Source: Streptomyces sp. SCSIO 75703 (lineage in GTDB: Bacteria > Actinomycetota > Actinomycetes > Streptomycetales > Streptomycetaceae). From it: 64,000 nt of DNA. The notes beneath the pieces are model-generated. The model made no database searches. It was not told the origin of the DNA and worked only from the letters and a program-made list of their open reading frames with translations. Both the position numbers and the translations under genes were made by a program. The DNA is taken from NCBI RefSeq assembly GCF_036607905.1, contig NZ_CP144555.1, forward strand, positions 6,014,001-6,078,000, in the 5' to 3' direction. Of the stretch, positions 16,478 to 24,037 are shown in pieces (within the stretch, counting starts at the first letter, position 1; each line of letters opens with the position of its first letter).

Positions 16478-17613
16478 CGGGCCGCTCCCGCGAGATCGTG
16501 GCGGCCGGGCCGGGCCAGGGGGTCGGTGACACGGGTGCAGCGGGTCCAGCGGGCGACGGCGCGGTCCCGGCCGTCGGTGATCTCGTCGGGGTCGTCGGCG
16601 GGCGGGCGGCCGAGGAGCCCGTTGCGGTGGCAGTACGGATCGTCGAAGACGGTGCCGACGTAGCGTTGCGGACCGTCGGGGAAGACGGCGACGATCCGGT
16701 TGTCCGCCGGGAGGGTGCGGGCCAGCCAGCGGGCGGCCAGGGCGACGGCGCCGACGCTCCAGCCGCCGGTGGCGTAGTGGTGGCGGGCCAGGTGCCGCGC
16801 GGCCCAGACGGCCTCGGGCGCGGCGACCCAGTGGACCTCGTCGAAGAGGCCGTAGGCGACGTTGCGGGGGAAGACGCTGGAGCCGAGGCCGCGCATCAGG
16901 CGCGGGGCGGCGGGCTGGCCGAAGATGGTCGAGCCGGTGGTGTCGACGCCGACCACGCGCAGGTGGGGGAAGTGGCCGCGCAGCACACCGCCGACGCCCG
17001 CCGAGTGGCCGCCGGTGCCGACGGAGACGACCAGCGTGTCGACGCGGCCGAGTTGGGCGACGAGTTCGCGGGCGAGCGGGGCGTACGCGGCGACGTTGTC
17101 GGGGTTGTCGTACTGGTCGGGGCACCAGGCGCCGGGGTGGGCGGCGAGGAGTTCCGTGACGCGCCGGCGGCGCGCCTCCTGCCAGCCGCCGTCGGGGTGC
17201 GGGGCGGTGACGACGTCGATGCCGGCGCCGTGGGCGGTGAGCAGCCCGGTCATCAGCGGTTCCAGGCCGGGGTCGGTGACGACGGTGACCGGGTGCCCGT
17301 GGACGGCGCCGGCCAGGGCCAGCCCGAGGCCGAGGGTGCCGGAGGTCGACTCGACGATGCGGGCGCCGGGCACGAGGTCGCCGCGTGCGCGGGCGGCCCG
17401 GACCATGTGCAGGGCGGTGCGGTCCTTGATCCCGCCGGGGTTGTGGCCCTCCAGCTTGGCCCAGAAACCGCGTCCGGAGGCGGTGAAGGGCCCGCCGATC
17501 CACAGGACGGGGGTATCGCCGACGAGGCCGGCGGCGGAGCGCAGGGGGTGTCGCACGGCGGCGGCGGGCACCTGCGCGGGAGCGGGCGGCGGCGCGGCGG
17601 TGAGGTGGTTCAT
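16474..17613 (-). CDS. PLP-dependent cysteine synthase family enzyme
   Basis: 379 residues of the fold-type II PLP family. The PLP lysine lies in N-P-G-G-I-K-D-R-T-A at about residues 58-67; S-T-S-G-T-L-G-L-G is the substrate loop and S-V-G-T-G-G-H-S-A-G the phosphate-binding glycine loop. The extended C-terminus (VFPDGPQRYVGTVFDD onwards) exceeds the core cysteine synthase length (about 310). Relatives make cysteine from O-acetylserine or beta-substituted amino acids such as N-carboxyaminoethyl-glutamate (SbnA). The coupled exporter suggests a secreted product rather than housekeeping cysteine. ATG 17613 has AGGAG nine bases upstream. Confidence 0.85.
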   Translation of the reverse strand: MNHLTAAPPPAPAQVPAAAVRHPLRSAAGLVGDTPVLWIGGPFTASGRGFWAKLEGHNPGGIKDRTALHMVRAARARGDLVPGARIVESTSGTLGLGLALAGAVHGHPVTVVTDPGLEPLMTGLLTAHGAGIDVVTAPHPDGGWQEARRRRVTELLAAHPGAWCPDQYDNPDNVAAYAPLARELVAQLGRVDTLVVSVGTGGHSAGVGGVLRGHFPHLRVVGVDTTGSTIFGQPAAPRLMRGLGSSVFPRNVAYGLFDEVHWVAAPEAVWAARHLARHHYATGGWSVGAVALAARWLARTLPADNRIVAVFPDGPQRYVGTVFDDPYCHRNGLLGRPPADDPDEITDGRDRAVARWTRCTRVTDPLARPGRHDLAGAAR

Positions 17614-17692
17614 GACGTGCTTCTCCTGCGGCCGGCGCCGGACGGGCGGCCGGCCGGTGGGGTGGCGAGGGGCGGCGGGAGAGGAGTGGTCG

Positions 17693-17709
17693 CCGTACGG
17701 CCCGTACGG
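17693..17709. promoter_or_regulatory. Double CCGTACGG palindrome
   Basis: Two copies of the self-complementary octamer CCGTACGG flank a single C, forming one 17-base palindrome 80 bases upstream of the PLP enzyme and just past the end of the small secreted-protein gene. It may be an operator or a small terminator hairpin. It resembles the palindrome at 12166-12183. Confidence 0.35.
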
Positions 17710-17734
17710 ACGCGGGCCTCGCGGCGACGTCCTT

Positions 17735-18175
17735 TCAGGTCCGCCACACCCCGAGCCCGGCCCGGGTCCGCCCCGCGTCCGGTGCCGCCGCCCGCGCCGG
17801 GCCGGACGGGTGCCCCGGAGCGGCGGGGGAGAGGACGGCCGGGGCGCCGGCGGCCGGGGCGGCGGAGAGCCCGGCGCCGGCCGGCTCCGGCTCGCGCGGT
17901 CCCCGGACCGTCGGCTGGTCCGCGTCCCCGCACGGGGACCAGGTCCCGGAGGCCGGGGCGCCGTGCCCCGCCGCCTCCGCCCTCGGGGGCTCCGGCGGCA
18001 GGAGGCCACCGGGGGCCGCCGGGGCGGCGGCCAGGGCGTCCGCCCGCGGGGCGGGGCCCGGCGTCGGTCCGTGCGCGCACCCGAGGAGGTGTACGAGCGC
18101 GGCCAGCAGCACGACGAGCACCGCTCCGGTCCCCCTGACGGAGCGGTTGCCGCGCACATCCGACCCAGCCCGCAT
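17735..18175 (-). CDS. Small secreted or membrane-anchored Pro/Ala-rich protein
   Basis: 146 residues if read from the ATG at 18175. A basic head (MRAGSDVRGNRSVRG) is followed by a hydrophobic stretch (AVLVVLLAALVHLLGC, about residues 17-33) that looks like a signal peptide or membrane anchor. The rest is rich in Pro, Ala and Gly with a short central S-P-C-G-D-A-D-Q-P-T-V stretch. I recognise no family. It lies upstream of the PLP enzyme on the same strand, 121 bases apart. Low-complexity composition means the frame is less certain than its neighbours. Confidence 0.5.
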   Translation of the reverse strand: MRAGSDVRGNRSVRGTGAVLVVLLAALVHLLGCAHGPTPGPAPRADALAAAPAAPGGLLPPEPPRAEAAGHGAPASGTWSPCGDADQPTVRGPREPEPAGAGLSAAPAAGAPAVLSPAAPGHPSGPARAAAPDAGRTRAGLGVWRT

Positions 18176-18366
18176 GACCGCGAAGCGTAATCGCCGCGCC
18201 ACGTGGCGTTCCGGTCGGCGGTCTCGGGCGCCGGGGCGGGGCGGGACGGCCGAAACGCCCGCTCACCAGCCTCGACAGGCGTTCCGGCCGGCCGTGACGC
18301 CCCCCGCCGCCGACCCCTCGCCGGTTCCGAGATCATCACAACGAGGGACCCGGCCCCGGGCGGAGC

Positions 18367-18386
18367 GCCCGGCGGATCCGCCGGGC
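18367..18386. terminator. 20-bp perfect palindrome in the gap after the MerR gene
   Basis: GCCCGGCGGATCCGCCGGGC is a perfect palindrome about 127 bases beyond the MerR-type gene (minus strand) in a 337-base gap (18176-18512) that otherwise shows no gene. It is best read as a transcription terminator hairpin, though cruciform or protein-binding roles are possible. Confidence 0.45.
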
Positions 18387-18512
18387 CCGGACACCGGATC
18401 GCCGCGGTGCCTCCCGCCCGCCCGGCGGCGTCAGCCGTCCTCGTCCTCCGCCGCCGCCCCCGGCTCCGTGCCGCCCCGCCCCCGGTTCCGTGCCGGTCCG
18501 GGCCGCGCCGGG

Positions 18513-19520
18513 CTACCGGTCGGTGTCGCGCAGGGTGAGGACGTAGGCCGCCGTCACGGCCACGCCGCGGTCCGCGTCGTGGGACAGACCGGCCAGGGCG
18601 CGTGACGCCGTCTCCCCGGGGATCTCCGCGAGCGCCTGCGCCAGCCGGCGGCGGGCGGCCGGCCCGAGCGTGCCGTCGGCGAGGCGGCCGACGAGCCCGT
18701 CGGCGATCCGCTCGGCCAGCGCGGGGTCGGCCGCCAGCGCCCCGAGCGCGTCGGCCGCGTCGACGTCGTTGCCCTCCTCGACGGCCAGGCCGATGAGGAC
18801 CGGGATCGCGTCGGCCACGCCCCGGGCGCCGAGGGCCGGGGCCGCGTGCCCGCGGACCACCGCGTCCGGGTGGGCGAGCGCGTCCCGCAGCACGTCGGTC
18901 GCCGCCTCGTACGGCAGCTCCGTGAGCGCCCGGACGGCACGGCGGCGCGCCTCGGGCGCGGGGGAGTCGAGCCCCTCCGCCAGCAGGGCCGCCGCCTCGG
19001 TGCCCGACTGGGCCAGAGCCCAGCGCAGCGCGCCGGCGACATGCGGGTCCGCCTCGTTCAGTACCGCCTCGACCAGCGCCTCCACCGGTACGGGGACACC
19101 CTCCACCGCCGACAGCGCGGCCCGCTGCCGTGCCCCCGGACTCCGCGAGCGCAGTGCCTGGAGCAGCGCGACGGTCCGCAGGACGTCCTCCCAGCCGGCG
19201 GGTTCCGCGGCGCCGATGCGACGGAGCCGGGTGAGCAGTTCCGTCTCCGCCGCGAGGCGTTCCCGGGTACGGCGGATGAGGTCGTCGACCAGCTCCGCCG
19301 GGGCGAAGTCCGGGTCGTCGAGGGCCCGGCGGACGTCAGCGAGCGACAGCCCCAGCGTCCGCAGGCTCTCGATGTGGAAGACGCGCCGGATGTCCTCGCC
19401 GGAGTAGGCGCGGTAACCGGAGGCGGTGCGGTCGGTCGGCCGGACGAGCCCGAGCGACTCGTAGTGCCGGAGCATCCGCGCGCTGACCCCGGACCGCCGC
19501 GCCACCTCACCGATCAGCAC
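18513..19520 (-). CDS. MerR-type regulator fused to HEAT repeats
   Basis: 335 residues. Residues 1-70 are a textbook MerR DNA-binding domain (IGEVARRSGVSARMLRHYES, then S-G-Y-R-A-Y). A dimerisation helix follows (about 75-115). The rest, about 120-335, is not a usual effector domain but a series of alpha-helical HEAT/PBS-lyase-like repeats (A-A-A-L-L-A-E-G-L, A-V-R-A-L-T-E-L-P, V-V-R-G-H-A-A-P-A-L-G). It starts 3 bases after the stop of a second HEAT-repeat gene, so they form one operon. A MerR-type palindrome precedes that operon, implying autoregulation. HEAT repeats usually bind proteins, so the signal could be a protein partner. Confidence 0.88.
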   Translation of the reverse strand: MLIGEVARRSGVSARMLRHYESLGLVRPTDRTASGYRAYSGEDIRRVFHIESLRTLGLSLADVRRALDDPDFAPAELVDDLIRRTRERLAAETELLTRLRRIGAAEPAGWEDVLRTVALLQALRSRSPGARQRAALSAVEGVPVPVEALVEAVLNEADPHVAGALRWALAQSGTEAAALLAEGLDSPAPEARRRAVRALTELPYEAATDVLRDALAHPDAVVRGHAAPALGARGVADAIPVLIGLAVEEGNDVDAADALGALAADPALAERIADGLVGRLADGTLGPAARRRLAQALAEIPGETASRALAGLSHDADRGVAVTAAYVLTLRDTDR

Positions 19521-19523
19521 CGC

Positions 19524-20375
19524 CTACCGCTCCTCCCCGCCGGACGCGCCCGGCTCGCCTGACGTCACCGTCCCACGCGAGGCCACCGCCCCGCCGCATG
19601 ACGCCCCGTCGGAAGCGACCCGCTCGCCGGGCCCGCCGTCACCGCCCGCCCCGCCGGTGTCGGCCGGGTCACCGGTCGCGTCCCTCCCGCCGGAAGGGTC
19701 ACCGGCCGCGCCGGTCCCGCCCGCCCCGCCCAGGGCGACGACGCGCTTCGCCTCCTCGACGGCGTACGCGAACCCGGCGTCCGGGTCCAGCCACAGCCGC
19801 CGCGTGGCGATGGCGTGCTCGCGCACCCCCGGGTCGGGAGCGCTCACCGCGGCGTCCAGCACCGGCTCCATCGCCGGTCCGAGCGCGATCAGCGCCCGGC
19901 TGAGGCTCAGCCGCAGCTCGGTCCCCCCGCGCCCGAGCTGCGTCGCCAACCCCGCGGCCAGCTCCCCTTCCTCGCCCTCGGGCACGAGCACCACCGCCGC
20001 CCGCCAGGCGCTGCGGGCCACCTCGTCGTCCACGTCGGACAGCAGCGCCGGGGTGAGCGCGGGCCAGGCCCGGCGGTCCCCGATCTTGGACAGCGTGTGC
20101 AGTGCCTGGCTCCGCGCCCGAGCCGGGCCCGAGCGCACCGCGTCGAGCAGCGCCGGGACCGTCGCCGACGCCGCGTGACGGGTGAGCGCCCAGGTCAGCA
20201 TCTCGCGGACCGAGAAATCGGGCTCGACCGCGCACCGTCCGACGAGCGGGCCGACGAACGCCGGGTCCGGGGACGAGCCGATCTCCAGCGCCACCCGCAG
20301 CCGGACCGACGCGTCGTCGTGCTCCAGCCCCCGCAGCGCCCGCCGCGTGTGCGTGTCCTGTGCCGCCTCGGTCAT
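19524..20375 (-). CDS. HEAT-repeat protein, first gene of MerR operon
   Basis: 283 residues: about 200 residues of HEAT-like helical repeats (S-V-R-L-R-V-A-L-E-I-G, T-V-P-A-L-L-D-A-V, A-R-S-Q-A-L-H-T-L-S-K-I-G) and then a Gly/Ala/Ser-rich, probably disordered tail from about residue 215. No enzyme motif is seen. The ATG at 20375 is chosen over the GTG at 20384 because AGGAGG lies 8 bases before it. Its repeats resemble those of the MerR-HEAT protein encoded next, so the two may interact or have a common origin. Confidence 0.8.
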   Translation of the reverse strand: MTEAAQDTHTRRALRGLEHDDASVRLRVALEIGSSPDPAFVGPLVGRCAVEPDFSVREMLTWALTRHAASATVPALLDAVRSGPARARSQALHTLSKIGDRRAWPALTPALLSDVDDEVARSAWRAAVVLVPEGEEGELAAGLATQLGRGGTELRLSLSRALIALGPAMEPVLDAAVSAPDPGVREHAIATRRLWLDPDAGFAYAVEEAKRVVALGGAGGTGAAGDPSGGRDATGDPADTGGAGGDGGPGERVASDGASCGGAVASRGTVTSGEPGASGGEER

Positions 20376-20405
20376 GGGGACCACCTCCTCCGGCCCAGTG
20401 AAGGG

Positions 20406-20422
20406 CTTGTCACCGTGTCAAG
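20406..20422. promoter_or_regulatory. MerR-type operator
   Basis: CTTGTCACCGTGTCAAG is an inverted repeat with one mismatched pair around a central C, 30 bases upstream of the HEAT/MerR operon start. On the minus strand it reads within TTGACCTTGACAC, so a TTGACC -35 element lies beside it. Position and form match MerR-family sites between -35 and -10. Confidence 0.6.
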
Positions 20423-20486
20423 GTCAAGCCGGAGCCGGCCGCCCGTCGCCCGCGGGGGGCGGCGGGCGACGGAGGGGCGCGCCGGG

Positions 20487-21854
20487 TCAGACGCCCAGGA
20501 CGGCCTTGGCGGTGAGGAAGTAGATGATCAGTCCGGTGGCGTCCACCAGGGTGGTGACCATCGGGGCGGAGACGACCGCCGGGTCGATCCGCAGCCGTTT
20601 GGCCAGCAGCGGCATGGCGCCGCCGATGGTCGCGGCCCAGCCGCAGATCAGCACCAGGGTGATCCCGACCACCAGGGCGATGTCCGCGCTGACGAAGACC
20701 GTGCCCACCACCAGGCCGAGCGCGGCCAGCAGCGAGCCCAGCACCAGCCCCACCCGGCACTCGCGCCAGATGACCCTCAACAGGTCGGAGCCGCGGACCT
20801 CGCCGACGGCCAGGGCGCGGACGCAGGCGGTGGCGGCCTGGGCGCCGGCGTTGCCGCCCGCCCCGATGAGCATGGGGATGAACAGGGCGAGCGCGGCCAC
20901 CTGTTCGAGCGTGGCCTCGAACGCCTGGGTGACCCCGACCGTCAGGGTCGCCGCGACCAGCAGCAGGCTCAGCCACAGGGCGCGGTAGCGGGCGAGCTGC
21001 CACACGGTGGCGGCCATGTAGTGCCCGGCCCAGGGCGCGGCGCCTGCCTGGCGGGCGACGTCCTCGGAGTCGGCGGCCTCGATGACCTCCACGGCGTCGT
21101 CGATGGTGAAGAGCCCGACGAGCCGGCCCTCGCTGTCGACGACGGGCAGGTTCAGGTCGTTGGTCTCCCGCATCAGGCGGGCCGCGGCCTCGGCCGAGTC
21201 GGTGGCCCACGCGTAGGCGGGCTCGGTGACGACGAGGTCGGAGACCGGCGTGTCCAGCTCGTTGAGCACCAGTTCGCGCAGTTCGACGATGCCGGTGAGC
21301 CGGCGGCCGGAGTCCACCACGGGCAGCGTGTACACCGTCTCGGCGTCGGCGCCTTTGCGGCGCACCGTCCGCAGGGCCTGTTCGACCGTCAGGTCCTGCG
21401 GCAGCGCCACCGTCTCCGGCGTCATGAAGCGGCCCACCGAGCCGTCCGGGTAGCCCAGCAGGGCGGAGGTCATCCGCCGTTCGTTCGGGCTCAGTCCGGC
21501 CAGCACCCGCTTGACGACCTTCGCCGGGGCCTCCTTCAGCATCCGGGCCCGGTTGTCGGGCTCCATGCCCTCGACGAGGTCCCGGAAGGAACGGTCCCGC
21601 AGCCCTTCGAGGATCTGCTGCTGGACGACCGGTTTCAGTTCCTCGAACACGTCGAGGGCCCGGTCCTTGGTCAGCAGCCGGAAGGCCACCCCGGCGTCGA
21701 CCGCGTCCATGCGTGCCAGTTCGTCGGCGATCACATGGGGTGGATACTCCTCCAGCCACGCCTGGGCGGCGTCCAGCCGCTGGTCCTTGACGATGGTCCG
21801 CAACAGCTCGGTCGGCTCCGCGTCCGAGCCGGAGGGCAGGGGTGCTTGCGGCAT
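20487..21854 (-). CDS. mgtE: Magnesium transporter MgtE
   Basis: 455 residues in the usual order: N-terminal superhelical MgtE_N domain (about 15-130), two CBS domains (about 135-255; T-L-P-V-V-D and N-L-P-V-V-D-S-E-G-R-L-V-G), a connecting helix, then five membrane helices (about 290-455) with the pore signature P-M-L-I-G-A-G-G-N-A-G-A-Q-A. It is a Mg2+ channel gated by Mg2+ binding to the N and CBS domains. ATG 21854 is chosen because GAGG lies 8 bases upstream. Its leader of more than 200 bases contains a Pro-rich leader ORF and an intrinsic terminator, suggesting Mg-dependent control before or during translation. Confidence 0.96.
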   Translation of the reverse strand: MPQAPLPSGSDAEPTELLRTIVKDQRLDAAQAWLEEYPPHVIADELARMDAVDAGVAFRLLTKDRALDVFEELKPVVQQQILEGLRDRSFRDLVEGMEPDNRARMLKEAPAKVVKRVLAGLSPNERRMTSALLGYPDGSVGRFMTPETVALPQDLTVEQALRTVRRKGADAETVYTLPVVDSGRRLTGIVELRELVLNELDTPVSDLVVTEPAYAWATDSAEAAARLMRETNDLNLPVVDSEGRLVGLFTIDDAVEVIEAADSEDVARQAGAAPWAGHYMAATVWQLARYRALWLSLLLVAATLTVGVTQAFEATLEQVAALALFIPMLIGAGGNAGAQAATACVRALAVGEVRGSDLLRVIWRECRVGLVLGSLLAALGLVVGTVFVSADIALVVGITLVLICGWAATIGGAMPLLAKRLRIDPAVVSAPMVTTLVDATGLIIYFLTAKAVLGV

Positions 21855-21953
21855 GACGGCGTCCTCAATACAGCAGGGGTTGACCAGGGACATCAACGAG
21901 ACGGCGCGAGGAGCCAACGGCGCCGCCGCTCCCGTGACGACGGCCGGGCGCTC

Positions 21954-21989
21954 CTACGCGGTATACGGACTGGGAGGTTCACCGAGCAT
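21954..21989 (-). CDS. 11-residue Pro-rich leader peptide upstream of mgtE
   Basis: The codons read Met-Leu-Gly-Glu-Pro-Pro-Ser-Pro-Tyr-Thr-Ala-stop, preceded by an exceptionally good ribosome-binding site (AAGGAGG at 22000-22006, 10 bases from the ATG). The stop is 99 bases before mgtE. Glu-Pro-Pro-x-Pro at the very N-terminus recalls enterobacterial MgtL (Met-Glu-Pro-Asp-Pro), whose acidic/proline start destabilises the ribosome when Mg2+ is low and so switches on the Mg2+ transporter. Here this is analogy, not homology. A GGAGC/GCTCC stem can form between this ORF and mgtE. Confidence 0.5.
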   Translation of the reverse strand: MLGEPPSPYTA

Positions 21990-22070
21990 CTCAGTGACAC
22001 CTCCTTCGTCCGGACGCGGCACCGCCGGTGCACCGGCCGAAGGGGAAGAGCGCCCTCGGACCGCGTCGGT

Positions 22071-22104
22071 GCAAAAACGACCGGTGGCACCCGCGGCCAC
22101 CGGT
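22071..22104 (-). terminator. Intrinsic terminator inside the mgtE leader
   Basis: Read on the minus strand: ACCGGTGGC, a 7-base loop, GCCACCGGT, then CG and five T. The 9-bp stem is perfect, and a T-run is rare in this GC-rich sequence. It points only towards mgtE, lies about 217 bases before its start and about 80 bases before the leader ORF, and no minus-strand gene lies upstream. It is therefore probably an attenuator in the mgtE transcript. Two overlapping ATG starts at about 22132-22139 could open alternative leader frames running through the hairpin. Confidence 0.6.
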
Positions 22105-22295
22105 ACGTCCGGGCTCGAGGGCCGGCTTCCAGCACATCTCATGGTCCCTTCCGGATCGTGTACCGCCGCGGGGTGGTCTCCCCCCATTGCTACGGCATTC
22201 GCCCCCGCACGCCGCCACCGGGTCCCGTGAAGTCGTCGGCCGGCGTTCCCCGTGAACGGCGGGGCCCGCGGTGGACACGTCCGACAGGATGGTCA

Positions 22296-22307
22296 GATTG
22301 CGCAATC
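22296..22307. promoter_or_regulatory. GATTGCGCAATC palindrome upstream of mgtE leader
   Basis: A perfect 12-base palindrome in a locally AT-richer stretch (22291-22325). On the minus strand TTGGTT and TTGCCT hexamers lie beside it, so this is a plausible promoter/operator region for the mgtE transcript. Confidence 0.3.
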
Positions 22308-22329
22308 AGGCAACCAATCCGACCACCAT

Positions 22330-23080
22330 AACCCAGCGCGGGACCGCGACCGAACCCGGTGGGAGCCCGCCCCCGAGCACGCCTGGTTACACGCCGAGTG
22401 CACGCCCGGCTGCTACGACGCCGAGGGGCGCGGCCGGCCCAACGGCCCGACCGCCTGCCCGCACGGTGCCTTAGCCTTCCGCGAACTCCTGCGGCGGTGG
22501 CGCGAGGAGTCCCCGGGCGCGGTACCTCCGGCCCCGGACCGCGGCGCGGCCCTGAGCACGGAGCGCCGCGCCCCTGCCGACGCCACCGCGACCGGACCGC
22601 GGTGGCGTCGACGGCCCTTTCGCCGGGGCGGGTTCAGACCGCCGGCCACCCGTCGCCGGGGGCCGCCGCCCGGCTGGAGAACGCCCGCGCCGCCGTCGGT
22701 CTGTGCGTCGCCCGGGGCGTCGCCGCCACCACGGGCGAGCGGACCGGACGGGCGAACGGGGCGGGCCGCCCCCGACGGCATGCGCCCGGCCGTCCGGGCC
22801 GCCATGCCCGACGCGACGCCGAAGAGGGTCGTCGAGCCCCGCGCCCGGCGCACGCCCGAACCGGGCGCCGGCCCCGCGACCGCGCGGGCCGATCCGCGGA
22901 GGCCCCCCGCGCACCGTCCTCGCCATGCCCCCGCCGGGCCGGACGAGCCGCCCGGCCCCGCGCCGGAGGGGGAACGGGCGTCCCGCGCGCCGCACGAGCA
23001 CCGGAACGGACGCTTCCGGCCGGCCGCCCCCACCCGCCCGTGGACCGCCACGCGCCGCCGCCGGCTCGCCCCACCCCCAG
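22330..23080. other. Gene-free region between mgtE leader and GntR promoter
   Basis: About 750 bases without a convincing gene. One plus-strand stretch (about 22360-22510) would encode a Cys-containing segment ending in F-R-E-L-L-R-R-W-R-E-E, but it has no start codon with a ribosome-binding site and runs into low-complexity sequence. It may be a gene remnant. Confidence 0.4.
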
Positions 23081-23084
23081 CGAA

Positions 23085-23134
23085 TTGCCTCTTTGGCAAG
23101 TGCCTTGCCTGCCGGGCAATCGCCTGTCTATACC
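23085..23134 (+). promoter_or_regulatory. GntR gene promoter with two identical operators
   Basis: TTGCC-N5-GGCAA occurs twice, at 23085-23099 and 23105-23119, centres exactly 20 bases (two helical turns) apart. The second TTGCCT (23105-23110) doubles as a -35 element, with TATACC at 23129-23134 as -10 after an 18-base spacer. Bound protein would block the polymerase. The adjacent GntR gene, whose start is 100 bases further, is the likely owner: autoregulation. Confidence 0.65.
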
Positions 23135-23233
23135 TGATCTCAGCACATTCTGCCGACCCCGGCAGGTGCGCGTCCCCGCGGCCGAGGCCGGCCCGCCGGG
23201 GACGGGGGACGACGCGGGAACGGAGAAGGGGAC

Positions 23234-24019
23234 GTGACCACGGTGACGGCCGGACGGCACGGGCTCCCGGGTGTGAACGGGCTCCCGGGCATCAGGCGGG
23301 ATGTCCCCACGGCGATCCACGTCCAGGTCTCGGAGCACATCCGGCTGCGGATCGCCGGCGGCGAGTGGCCGCCGCACTACCGTCTCAAGAGCGAGCCGGA
23401 GCTGGCCCAGGAGTTCGGGGTCAGCCGGGGGACGTTGCGCAGGGCGCTGACGACGCTGATCGAGGAGGGGTTGCTGCGCCAGGTGCGGGGGCGGGGCACG
23501 TTCGTGACGTCGACCACGATCGAGCCGGCGATCGCGCAGAAGCTGAGCACGCTGTCGGAGGATTTCGCCGATCAGGGTGTGGTGACCACGACGACGGTGC
23601 GTGAGTGCGCGCTGATCGCGCCGCCCAGGCCGGTGGCGGCGCTGCTCGACGTGGCGGCGGGGACGCGGGTGCTGCGTCTGGTGCGGGTGCGGCGTACCGA
23701 GCAGGGGCCGGTGGCGTTGTTGTCCAACTTCGTGCGGACCGACCTCGCGCCGGGGATCGAGGAGGTCGACTTCACCTCGGCGAGTCTGTTCGGTGTGCTG
23801 GAGGGGACGTACGGGCTGAAGATCGCGACGGCTCGCCGTACCTTCGGCGCGGAGGCGGCCGGTGCGGACGTGGCCGCTTCCCTGGATCTCGCCGAGGGCG
23901 CTCCGGTGCAGTACCTCCAGCAGGTGACCTACCTCGCCGACGACCGGCCCGTGGAGTACTCCGACGTCTGGATCCACAGCCGCCGCCTCGGGGTCACCCC
24001 GCTGCTGCTGCGCCGCTGA
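23234..24019 (+). CDS. GntR/HutC family transcriptional regulator
   Basis: 261 residues: N-terminal winged helix-turn-helix (about 28-95; E-P-E-L-A-Q-E-F-G-V-S-R-G-T-L-R-R-A) and a UTRA effector domain (about 110-255) ending in V-E-Y-S-D-V-W-I. HutC-type regulators sense small molecules such as sugars, histidine intermediates or amino acids. The GTG at 23234 follows GAGAAGGGG. No metabolic operon is adjacent on the same strand, so the targets lie elsewhere; the doubled TTGCC-N5-GGCAA operator upstream offers a search pattern for them. Confidence 0.9.
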   Translation: MTTVTAGRHGLPGVNGLPGIRRDVPTAIHVQVSEHIRLRIAGGEWPPHYRLKSEPELAQEFGVSRGTLRRALTTLIEEGLLRQVRGRGTFVTSTTIEPAIAQKLSTLSEDFADQGVVTTTTVRECALIAPPRPVAALLDVAAGTRVLRLVRVRRTEQGPVALLSNFVRTDLAPGIEEVDFTSASLFGVLEGTYGLKIATARRTFGAEAAGADVAASLDLAEGAPVQYLQQVTYLADDRPVEYSDVWIHSRRLGVTPLLLRR

Positions 24020-24037
24020 CGCGGCGGGGCCGGGCCG

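Noticed and set aside
21855..22260. M-box (ykoK) Mg2+ riboswitch in the mgtE leader
   Set aside because: I looked for the conserved M-box blocks. Only a loose GGTGAACCTCC stretch resembles the first one, and that stretch is explained as part of the leader ORF. A covariance-model search would settle it.
19815..22331. 838-codon plus-strand open frame
   Set aside because: It is antisense to the HEAT gene and mgtE and contains only His/Gly/Arg-rich sequence.
22252..23604. Cys-containing frame upstream of the GntR gene
   Set aside because: A segment near 22400-22510 looks protein-like, but there is no start with a ribosome-binding site, and the frame later overlaps the GntR promoter and gene. 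At most a remnant.
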